DNA of 40,030 bases from the NCBI GenBank assembly GCA_902517245.1, contig CABYBK010000010.1:1-40030 (forward strand). Reading direction: 5' to 3'. This DNA comes from an uncultured Bacteroidota bacterium (lineage in GTDB: Bacteria; Bacteroidota; Bacteroidia; Flavobacteriales; Flavobacteriaceae). This document shows, piece by piece, positions 35,001 to 40,030 of the stretch (position 1 is the first letter of the stretch; every line of letters starts with the position of its first letter). Position numbers and translations under genes: made by a program. The notes under the pieces were generated by a model, which ran no database searches, was not told the origin of the DNA, and saw only the letters and a list, made by a program, of their open reading frames with translations.

Positions 35001-35863
35001 AACTAAGATTCTGTCTTGAAGGATTACTAGACATAAACAGCGATAATGACTCGCTGACTGATGAAGAAGATAACTGTCCAGAGATTACAAATGAGGACCA
35101 ATCAGACATTGACAATAATAACATAGGAGACTTATGTGATATCTTTTCAGCTCAAAATATAAGCATAACTAAAAAAGATGCAACTTGTCCAAATAGTGAA
35201 AATGGATCTTTAACGTTTGATGCACGAGCAGATTACCTATATAAAGGTTATATTAATGGTTCGAATGGATTTCAGAAAGATTTTAGCTTCACTAAAACAG
35301 GATATGTATTAACTAGCTTATCACCAGGAATCTATGACATATGTATATTTTCAGATCGATTTATTGATTTTGAATATTGTTATCAAGCGCAGATTACTGC
35401 CCCAGACGATTTAAATGTACAAGCATCCTATAATGCATCACTCAAAATCTTAAATTTAGATATGTATGGGGGTGAGAGATATAAAGTTTATTTAAATGAT
35501 AAATCATTTGATCTGGTGCAAAAAAGTTCAATTCAATTACCATTGACAAAAAATGTAAATAGAGTTGTTGTAGAAACAAATAAAATTTGTCAAGGAACTT
35601 TTGAAAGATGGATAAACCTTGACAATCAGGCTAAAACTTTTCCAAACCCTGTGATTGAAAATGTAAATATTATATTACCTCAAGCCGTTACAGTTGATCT
35701 TTATCTTTTTTCTGGTTCCGGAGAAGTTTTTTGGACTAAAAAAGGAGTAGTTGAGAATAACAAATCGATTATTATACCCATGAGTAATTTACCAACAGGG
35801 TGGTATGTTTTACAAATTGATTATGGAAGTCATAGTGAAAATTTAAAAATACTTAAAGAATGA
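32015..35863 (+). CDS. Secreted reprolysin-like zinc metalloprotease with T9SS sorting domain
   Basis: Large exported protease of 1282 residues. Signal peptide about 1-34 (hydrophobic LTLTLGLALYFLSL), then a propeptide (to about 195). The metzincin catalytic domain has the zinc motif HEIGHQFGAYH (H348, E349, H352, H358) and Met-turn at M380 in TIMAYAGI. Beyond lie beta-sandwich regions, a fibronectin-III-like domain (about 768-854), a proprotein-convertase P-type domain (about 865-1003, NDLSLYLETPTGNRFLL), a calcium-binding thrombospondin type 3 repeat (SDNDSLTDEEDNCPEITNED) and a Por secretion C-terminal domain (FPNP at about 1208). It should be secreted through type IX and retained at the surface or released. 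It overlaps the next gene by 4 bases. Confidence 0.93.
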   Translation: MLVRLRQKNIIGLRLTLTLGLALYFLSLQVLLGQDNWIQVSSPNKIFSSLDVFGETYYKMPSQFLSPNSNFRKSSQKEISLPNEKGEEEIFILTSAPLLSKDLSAKYPEIKTFKGVSKSRPNVQIRLSTKLDGINAWIKINDDNDFFIQPVRGEKKLHFTYTKNKNDSSNGFFCKTKAENNYLKFAKNSSEKIILNDQIRTFRIAISSTGEYTSYWGDDDDSNGSNQEDALAAVVSTLNRVNAIFEQDLNIRLELISDISLLYEDKNTDPFNGNFASELQTTLDTEIGDAGYDLGHLFDFGEPNGDAGCVGCVCVSNKKGQGFSTHPFIDIYGGTYRNDYFDLDYVGHEIGHQFGAYHTYSYDYEPYGYSSEPGSGSTIMAYAGITGEDDLQQHGDPYFHYHSIKNILNYVESISCGSFTSIETQAFDIDAGPDYNIPLGTAYELNFKPIEDEGAYTYSWEQLDSAEITSDNFGPYNLTGAMARSILPSKISNRLIPNIDRILSNNLTQENPSINSAWETVPLVERTMNWGLTVRRKINSFNQVAQDKIKISALASSGPFVINSQNELGYSIKGGAVEIIEWEVANTDLSPIGESQVVIFLSIDGGKTFPITLADGVSNNGLAKVIIPNNLDTSGARIKVKAKNGIFFALNRENFSIESRDLVLNFDSYFQENCDSNSLRYNFNIIRKENFDGPFSLQMKSLPSSLNAKFSKEVFLVSDTTGFIDLEGLSGLDPGNYEFDLEVLNESISESFNFELKQRNDFFLQDILESPLDGSQDISLNPILEWESNINIDTFRIQVSKDLNFNNLLLDKVSSSSKIQLNKLESETKYFWRIQQINSCGTSDFSDAFSFQTNIISCVNLNATNLPKDLLDANENGDGTTFSSINVNYDATILDIDVLVDLTHSWVNDLSLYLETPTGNRFLLSGSLGGENDNYTQTLFDQESSVNIDEGAAPFSGRFVPVQNISFIYGTSSKGIWKLIVVDQEKQDSGQLIEFELRFCLEGLLDINSDNDSLTDEEDNCPEITNEDQSDIDNNNIGDLCDIFSAQNISITKKDATCPNSENGSLTFDARADYLYKGYINGSNGFQKDFSFTKTGYVLTSLSPGIYDICIFSDRFIDFEYCYQAQITAPDDLNVQASYNASLKILNLDMYGGERYKVYLNDKSFDLVQKSSIQLPLTKNVNRVVVETNKICQGTFERWINLDNQAKTFPNPVIENVNIILPQAVTVDLYLFSGSGEVFWTKKGVVENNKSIIIPMSNLPTGWYVLQIDYGSHSENLKILKE

Positions 35864-36534
35864 AAAAGTTAGTAGCCCTTTTTTTTATATTCTTGTTGAG
35901 CTGTGGACCAGATCCAATACCAGATCCTCAAGCTGTTTTTTTGTTAGCTCCGAAAAATTTTAATAATTGTACTTCAGCCTCTCGAATAAATAATATTGAA
36001 CGTGAAGTTACTTTTAGATGGACAGCAGCTCTATTTGCAGAAAGTTATGAATTGATTGTTCAAAATACAATAACTCAAGAAATATTTATATCAAGTACTG
36101 CATTGTTAAACACGTCATTAATTTTACCTGGGGCATCAACTTATCAATGGTTTGTTAGATCTAAATCAAGCCTAACACCTGTCACAGTTGATAGTTCCTC
36201 CTGGCAGTTTTATTTAGAGGGAGACCCAAAATCAAGTCATGTCCCATTTCCCGCAGTAATAATAGAACCTCAAGATAGGGCAACTGTAGAGCTAAGTAAT
36301 TCTAATAGTTATCTTTTTATTTGGGAAGGAAATGATTTAGATAATGATATTATTTCGTATGATATATACTTGGGGAGAGATCCAAAAGAACTTCTATTAA
36401 AAGAAGAAAAAATAAAATCATCACAATATAGTATAGTATTGGAACCAGATAGTGAATATTTTTGGCAGATTATAACTTTTGATGAAAATCAAAATCAATC
36501 CAAGTCCTCAATTTTTAGTTTTCAAACCAACTAA
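35860..36534 (+). CDS. Lipoprotein with two fibronectin-III-like domains, protease partner
   Basis: Predicted lipoprotein of 224 residues: MKKLVALFFIFLLSC places the lipobox cysteine at residue 15, then GPDPIPDP. Two beta-sandwich domains follow (about 25-125 and 130-224). The second (YDIYLGRDPKE, SEYFWQIITFD, FSFQTN) strongly resembles the fibronectin-like domain of the protease next door (FRIQVSKDLN, TKYFWRIQQIN, FSFQTN). The ATGA overlap with the protease gene shows joint expression. I infer a surface or outer-membrane partner of the protease; no named family recognised. Confidence 0.8.
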   Translation: MKKLVALFFIFLLSCGPDPIPDPQAVFLLAPKNFNNCTSASRINNIEREVTFRWTAALFAESYELIVQNTITQEIFISSTALLNTSLILPGASTYQWFVRSKSSLTPVTVDSSSWQFYLEGDPKSSHVPFPAVIIEPQDRATVELSNSNSYLFIWEGNDLDNDIISYDIYLGRDPKELLLKEEKIKSSQYSIVLEPDSEYFWQIITFDENQNQSKSSIFSFQTN

Positions 36535-36537
36535 AAT

Positions 36538-37152
36538 TTATTTTCCATTAAACTTATTCATTGTATTATTAAGTCCCTCTAATCCAAAGGCAATAACAAT
36601 TTCAGTACAAATTTCTATTCTTTTTGTTATGTCTTTTTCTTCATTTTTATTCCATTTATCTAATACAAACTTTACCTGATCAAATGGTTTATTTTGTTGA
36701 CCAATGCCAAATCTTAGTCTGGCATAATTTGGTGTATTCAACTCAGATTCAATATCCTTTAACCCATTATGTCCAGCAGCACTACCTTTACCTCTGAGTC
36801 GTAAAGTTCCGAATGGCAAGTGCAAATCGTCAGTAATAATTAAAATATTTTCTATATTAATTTTTTCTTTAAGAGCCCAGTATTTAACTGATTTTCCACT
36901 TCGATTCATAAAAGTAGTAGGCTTAATCATGACAAATTTTTTACCTTTCTTTTTGAATGAAGAATAGCTTGCAAGTTTTTTAACTTCCCAAAGAGCTTTG
37001 TTTTTTTTAACTAAATGATCAAGAATTTTAAAACCAATATTGTGGCGTGTATTAGAGTATTCTAAACCAATATTTCCTAAACCAACAATTAAAAATTTCT
37101 TCATATCTGATGAAGGCGGTTTCTTTTTAAATATTCTCTTTAACAATTGCAT
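36538..37152 (-). CDS. pth: Peptidyl-tRNA hydrolase
   Basis: Releases tRNA from peptidyl-tRNA that has dropped off the ribosome. The core contains KFLIVGLGNIGLEYSNTRHN (with the catalytic His in the NTRHNIGF segment), TTFMNRSGKSV and the DDLHLPFGTLRL segment with catalytic Asp, then GSAAGHNGLKDIE. The frame from ATG 37152 gives 204 residues with a 16-residue basic N-terminal extension (QLLKRIFKKKPP); an ATG at 37104 would give the conventional 188-residue protein. Similar short extensions are seen in flavobacterial relatives, so I keep the longer form with some doubt. Confidence 0.94.
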   Translation of the reverse strand: MQLLKRIFKKKPPSSDMKKFLIVGLGNIGLEYSNTRHNIGFKILDHLVKKNKALWEVKKLASYSSFKKKGKKFVMIKPTTFMNRSGKSVKYWALKEKINIENILIITDDLHLPFGTLRLRGKGSAAGHNGLKDIESELNTPNYARLRFGIGQQNKPFDQVKFVLDKWNKNEEKDITKRIEICTEIVIAFGLEGLNNTMNKFNGK

Positions 37153-37162
37153 CCTCTAAAAT

Positions 37163-37196
37163 AAAAAAAGCATGCCGTTGATTAACCACATGCTTT
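37163..37196 (-). terminator. Terminator of the prs-rplY unit
   Basis: Inverted repeat AAAGCATG (37167-37174) and CATGCTTT (37189-37196). Read on the minus strand the hairpin follows the rplY stop by about 25 bases and is followed by seven T residues. It separates rplY from pth. Confidence 0.8.
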
Positions 37197-37220
37197 GAAA
37201 TTTATTTTCAGAACAAAGAT

Positions 37221-37904
37221 TTATTCCTTCTTGGAAGCTTCATCTTTTTGGGCAGCATCATCTTTTTTAGCAGTACCTTCAGCACCTTCAGCAGAACCTT
37301 CAGCAGAACCTTCAGCTCCCTCAAGTTCTTCTGAAACTTCCTCTTCAACGATAGAGGCTCTAGATGTCCTCACTTGGCAAACCACTGTATTGTCTGGATG
37401 GAGAATTGAGTAGGAGTCATTTTGTAGGGATTCAGTATAAATCTTATTTCCTAATTCTAATTTAGAAATATCAATAATTATAAAGTCAGGTAAATTAGCT
37501 GGAAGCGCTTTAACACGAAGCTTTCTTTTGTTACGTGATAGAACTCCACCACTGATTATAACTCCCGGAGCAGAACCCTCAAGCTTAACCGGAATATTCA
37601 TCGAAATTTCTTTATCATCAAACAATTGATAGAAATCAGCATGTAAAATTTTATCAGTTAAAGGGTGAAATTGAATATCTTGGAGAATAGCGTTAATTTT
37701 GCCTTCATCCCCAAGAATAATTTCCACCGTGTGTGCGTTTGGAGTATAAACAAGTTTACTGAAATCAAGTTCCGGTGCTGAAAAATGAAGAGGTTTACCT
37801 CCTCCATACAATACACAGGGAACTCTGCCAGCATTACGTAACGCTTTGGTAGCAACCTTGCCTACGCTTTCTCTTTTAGATCCTTTAATGGTTATAGATT
37901 TCAT
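37221..37904 (-). CDS. rplY: 50S ribosomal protein L25 (Ctc type, long form)
   Basis: Binds 5S rRNA in the large subunit. Of 227 residues, 1-95 are the L25 domain ([43 protein letters not shown]) and about 95-185 the TL5/Ctc beta domain ([19 protein letters not shown]). The last 40 or so residues are a low-complexity Ala/Glu/Gly/Ser tail with a Lys/Asp end, encoded by short tandem repeats. Lies 14 bases after prs and shares its promoter. Confidence 0.95.
   Translation of the reverse strand: MKSITIKGSKRESVGKVATKALRNAGRVPCVLYGGGKPLHFSAPELDFSKLVYTPNAHTVEIILGDEGKINAILQDIQFHPLTDKILHADFYQLFDDKEISMNIPVKLEGSAPGVIISGGVLSRNKRKLRVKALPANLPDFIIIDISKLELGNKIYTESLQNDSYSILHPDNTVVCQVRTSRASIVEEEVSEELEGAEGSAEGSAEGAEGTAKKDDAAQKDEASKKE
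37285..37315. repeat. 12-bp tandem repeat within rplY
   Basis: Unit ccttcagcagaa occurs twice exactly (37285-37296, 37297-37308) plus a partial third copy, with a degenerate copy just before. It encodes the repeated Gly-Ser-Ala-Glu of the L25 tail and could vary in copy number between strains without a frameshift. Confidence 0.8.
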
Positions 37905-37918
37905 TAGATTTTAATTAT

Positions 37919-38851
37919 TTACATTATAAATTTTGAACTTATTGACTTATTTGAATGCACATTATGCATTACTTCGGCAAATAATGGGGCGCAAGATAAT
38001 ACTTTTACTTTATTGTGGCTAATTCTAGAAGGAATAGAATCCGTAACAATCAATTCTTTCAAATTAGAGTTTTCAATTTTATCATATGCATCACCAGAAA
38101 GTAGTGCGTGGGTACAGATAGCCCGAACTGATATAGCTCCCCGCTCTTTCATTAAATCAGCAGCTTTAGTGAGGGTTCCAGCAGTATCAACCATATCGTC
38201 AACAAGAATTACATTTTTACCCTTAACATCACCGATTAATTCCATATGAGAAATAATATTTGCTTTTTCTCTTTGTTTATAGCAAATAACAACATCACTA
38301 GTTAAAAACTTCGAATAAGCATAGGCTCTTTTTGATCCACCCATATCAGGAGATGCTATAGTTAAATTTGAAAGTTTTAAAGATTCAATGTATGGTAAGA
38401 AAATTGTTGAAGCAAAAAGATGGTCAACTGGCTTTTCAAAAAATCCTTGAATCTGATCAGCATGAAGATCCATAGTTATAATTCTTGTAGCTCCAGCTGT
38501 TTCTATAAGTTTTGCAATTAATTTTGCTCCTATCGGAACTCTAGGTTTGTCTTTTCGATCTTGACGAGCCCATCCAAAATAAGGAATTACAGCAGTAATA
38601 TGCCTTGCAGAAGCTCTTTTTGCAGCATCAAGCATTAAGAGCATTTCCATTAAGTTTTCAGAAGAAGGTTGGGTTGAGCCAATAATGAAAATACGGGCTC
38701 CACGAACAGATTCTTCAAAAGATGGTTGAAATTCACCATCACTATATTTTGAGAAGTTTACTTTCCCAATAGTGGCACCAAATTTTTCAGCAATTATATT
38801 GGCAAGTTCTGTACTTTGGGTACAAGAAAAAATTTTAGCAGAAGTTTCCAT
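37919..38851 (-). CDS. prs: Ribose-phosphate pyrophosphokinase
   Basis: Makes PRPP from ribose 5-phosphate and ATP for nucleotide, histidine and NAD synthesis. The 310 residues show KFSDGE-type NFSKYSDGEFQP, IPYFGWARQDRKDKPR, TMDLHADQIQGFF (cation-binding) and the PRPP loop VILVDDMVDTAGTLTKAA. Length is normal. First gene of a unit with rplY. Confidence 0.96.
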   Translation of the reverse strand: METSAKIFSCTQSTELANIIAEKFGATIGKVNFSKYSDGEFQPSFEESVRGARIFIIGSTQPSSENLMEMLLMLDAAKRASARHITAVIPYFGWARQDRKDKPRVPIGAKLIAKLIETAGATRIITMDLHADQIQGFFEKPVDHLFASTIFLPYIESLKLSNLTIASPDMGGSKRAYAYSKFLTSDVVICYKQREKANIISHMELIGDVKGKNVILVDDMVDTAGTLTKAADLMKERGAISVRAICTHALLSGDAYDKIENSNLKELIVTDSIPSRISHNKVKVLSCAPLFAEVMHNVHSNKSISSKFIM

Positions 38852-38867
38852 TTGAATAATTATGTCA

Positions 38868-38875
38868 CAAATTTA
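38868..38875 (-). promoter_or_regulatory. -7 box of prs
   Basis: Minus strand TAAATTTG, an exact TAnnTTTG, ending 16 bases before the prs ATG. No clear -33 element. Confidence 0.5.
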
Positions 38876-38932
38876 GAAATAAATTTCTCTAGGAATGCTC
38901 TAAATATTAAAACCTTGAAAGAAATAATTTGC

Positions 38933-38940
38933 TATTTTTG
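38933..38940 (+). promoter_or_regulatory. -7 box of the tRNA-Leu gene
   Basis: TATTTTTG, an exact TAnnTTTG, 20 bases before the mature tRNA 5' end. A TTG at 38915-38917 is only 15 bases upstream, closer than usual. Confidence 0.5.
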
Positions 38941-38960
38941 ATTCCTTGTAAAAAATCTTT

Positions 38961-39042
38961 GCCTCGGTGGCGGAATTGGTAGACGCGCTGGATTCAAAAT
39001 CCAGTTCTCTTGAGAGTGTGGGTTCGATTCCCACCCGAGGTA
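38961..39042 (+). tRNA. tRNA-Leu, anticodon CAA
   Basis: Cloverleaf traced by hand: acceptor GCCTCGG pairs with CCGAGGT (G1-U72 wobble, as in other leucine tRNAs) and discriminator A; D-arm GCGGAATTGGTAGACGC; anticodon stem CTGGA/TCCAG with loop TTCAAAA giving CAA at 38995-38997; a long variable arm, as expected for class II tRNA; T-arm GTGGG-TTCGATT-CCCAC. CCA is not encoded. Confidence 0.97.
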
Positions 39043-39052
39043 CTTTAAATAT

Positions 39053-39071
39053 TGTAAGATATTGTCTTACA
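39053..39071. terminator. Possible terminator hairpin between tRNA and convergent genes
   Basis: Perfect 7-bp stem TGTAAGA/TCTTACA with a 5-base loop, 10 bases after the tRNA. Neither side has a strong T run, so it may be a weak terminator or a processing signal. Confidence 0.35.
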
Positions 39072-39119
39072 GAATTATGCGAACTATTTTTTGGTAATAG
39101 CAACAATTTAATTAAGTAA

Positions 39120-39356
39120 TCAAGAAGTATCTTTTCTATTTATTCTAGATTTTATTTCTTTAATTATTGATTCAGCATCAGTTTTATTCATTGAGAAGAT
39201 TGAAAAATAATTTACCTTGATATAAGCCTTAAAAAGGGTTGCGTTTTTTGACTTTTTTAATTTCTCCGAAAACTTTTTTAATTCATCATTTGTTAATGAA
39301 TTATGGATGTAACCAATTATTAAATGCTCAAACTTATCATCGAGATTATCCTTCAT
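39120..39356 (-). CDS. Small hypothetical protein
   Basis: Seventy-eight residues, helical and charged, without signal peptide or membrane segment. The first part (DKFEHLIIGYIHNSLTNDEL, then KKFSEKLKKSKNATLF) resembles the N-terminal helical region of Bacteroidota FecR-type anti-sigma factors, where a residue stretch like YLNGELSEEE precedes a Phe/Leu-rich helix. That is a loose match by eye, and no FecR periplasmic domain follows. It lies 16 bases after the DUF2271 gene on the same strand, so it is probably in that operon. Function unknown. Confidence 0.55.
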   Translation of the reverse strand: MKDNLDDKFEHLIIGYIHNSLTNDELKKFSEKLKKSKNATLFKAYIKVNYFSIFSMNKTDAESIIKEIKSRINRKDTS

Positions 39357-39372
39357 GGGTTATGAATATTTT

Positions 39373-39870
39373 TTAACGAGTAATTGTGCGTACATACCTA
39401 ATAAATCCTTTTCCATCTTTCTGACTGGATAAATTTTGTGATGTTAGTTTAAACTGCACATCATCCGTGAAATATTCTTGATCTTCAACCGCTGTTTCAA
39501 ATCTTATACTGTAACCTGAATTTATTTTTTCATCACTAATTTTTATAATACTAACAGTTCGCTCACCCCCACTAATAGTTGCTCCAGAAATTCCATCAAT
39601 ATTAGGTCTCTTTTTGCCATAAAATTTCCACCATTCATAAATTTCACTAAACCATTCTTTATCTTTTCCATGTACATAAAGAGTCTTTTCGTAGTCTCCT
39701 TTAGGATTTATTAAGGAAACAACAACATAGGCACCTTCTCCATTATAATTAATCATTTGGATCAAGCATTTTAAATCGATATTTTCTGGATTTTTATTAA
39801 AAGATGTTAGGGCAAAAAATAATATTGTAAATAGAAAAGAGTAACGAATTTTTAATTTCATAACTTTCAT
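39373..39870 (-). CDS. DUF2271 domain-containing periplasmic protein
   Basis: Protein of 165 residues with a signal peptide (about 1-25, YSFLFTILFFALTSF) and one DUF2271 domain (GEGAYVVVSLINPKGDYEKT, TLYVHGKDKEWF, IDGISGATISGGERTVSI). The ATG at 39870 overlaps the stop of the ankyrin gene as ATGA, which favours it over a second ATG at 39861. DUF2271 proteins often occur with ApbE-type FMN transferases and PepSY proteins in extracytosolic flavin redox clusters (family knowledge). None of those partners is inside this window, so the role here is tentative. Confidence 0.8.
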   Translation of the reverse strand: MKVMKLKIRYSFLFTILFFALTSFNKNPENIDLKCLIQMINYNGEGAYVVVSLINPKGDYEKTLYVHGKDKEWFSEIYEWWKFYGKKRPNIDGISGATISGGERTVSIIKISDEKINSGYSIRFETAVEDQEYFTDDVQFKLTSQNLSSQKDGKGFIRYVRTITR

Positions 39871-40030
39871 TTTAGATATTCTATATTTTTATTCTTTAAA
39901 AGTTCATTTTCTTGTGCCAGAGTAAATGCTGTTTCATCGAACTCTGTCTTTATATTTTTATCGGCACCTTCATTCAATAAATATTTAATAATAGACTCAT
40001 CTTTGGCCATCATTGAAGCTAAATGAAGGA
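39867..40030 (-). CDS. Ankyrin-repeat protein, C-terminal end only
   Basis: Open frame entering from the right edge and encoding the last 53 residues. It starts in frame with LHLASMMAKDESIIKYLLNE, then GADKNIKTEFDETAFTLAQE, a recognisable ankyrin repeat (LHLA, IIKYLLNEGAD) followed by a partial one, and stops at TGA 39867-39869, overlapping the DUF2271 start by 4 bases. Most of the gene lies beyond the window, so length, export signal and number of repeats are unknown. Confidence 0.8.
   Translation of the reverse strand, partial: LHLASMMAKDESIIKYLLNEGADKNIKTEFDETAFTLAQENELLKNKNIEYLK

Noticed and set aside
38900-39106. Minus-strand open frame of 68 codons over the tRNA region
   Set aside because: It is the antisense reading of tRNA-Leu; its VGIEPTLSRELDFESSA-like text is a well-known spurious translation of leucine tRNA genes and not a protein.
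1-40030. CRISPR arrays, insertion sequences, prophage or defence genes
   Set aside because: No regularly spaced repeats, transposase, integrase, restriction or Cas-like proteins are seen; all large frames match chromosomal families.

Overview
The window is AT-rich chromosomal DNA from a member of the Bacteroidota, most likely a marine Flavobacteriia/Flavobacteriaceae species. Several signs agree. There is a TonB protein with the poly-proline/acidic linker usual in this phylum, a protease with a type IX secretion (Por) C-terminal domain, a cytochrome oxidase assembly cluster with two subunit III paralogues and DUF420, and a nadK-DUF6089-uppS-bamA-ompH-ompH cluster. Promoters fit the Bacteroidetes consensus TTTG-N~20-TAnnTTTG, and genes lack Shine-Dalgarno sequences. 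I see no insertion sequence, prophage, integrase, CRISPR array or plasmid feature. Coding density is very high and no gene-free gap exceeds 300 bases.

Layout. 1-671: 3' part of a TonB gene, then a terminator. 819-5863 (+): heme O synthase, two oxidase subunits III, subunit IV, a cysteine-free SCO-like protein, a genuine SCO copper chaperone, DUF420 and a small CxxC membrane protein; together a cytochrome c oxidase assembly operon. 5949-6801 (+): a membrane protein overlapping a winged-helix regulator, behind a near-perfect promoter. 6930-12715 (+): a complete tripartite MacAB/TolC-type exporter with one ATPase, two FtsX-type permeases, an adaptor and an outer-membrane channel. 12786-15243 (+): phytanoyl-CoA-type dioxygenase overlapping an SDR oxidoreductase, then tsaB. 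15247-16134 (-): Nfu-type Fe-S scaffold. 16243-16755 (+): gamma-carbonic-anhydrase-like protein. 16804-22884 (-): nadK, DUF6089, uppS, bamA and two OmpH/Skp genes, an envelope-biogenesis operon. 22991-26305 (+): pdxJ, alpha/beta hydrolase, GNAT, aspartate kinase. 26302-31927 (-): ribF, serS, DUF4286, rsmA, mgtE, 2-hydroxyacid dehydrogenase. 32015-36534 (+): a 1282-residue secreted metalloprotease with a T9SS sorting domain plus an overlapping lipoprotein. 36538-38851 (-): prs, rplY and then pth. 38961-39042 (+): tRNA-Leu(CAA). 39120-40030 (-): a small unknown protein, a DUF2271 protein and the C-terminal end of an ankyrin-repeat protein that runs off the right edge.

Most of the window is conserved housekeeping. 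The parts worth a second look are: the cysteine-free SCO homologue beside the true SCO; the protease/lipoprotein pair that share a domain; apparently leaderless divergent promoters for nadK and pdxJ, with a recurring TAnnTTTGTAAT box; five gene junctions with exactly the same 8-nt overlap; and the DUF2271/ankyrin cluster at the right edge. I did not find a convincing wholly new system such as a defence island, retron or novel mobile element. Several supplied open frames begin at upstream TTG codons; I moved those starts inward where an ATG/GTG, an overlap or a promoter position argues for it.
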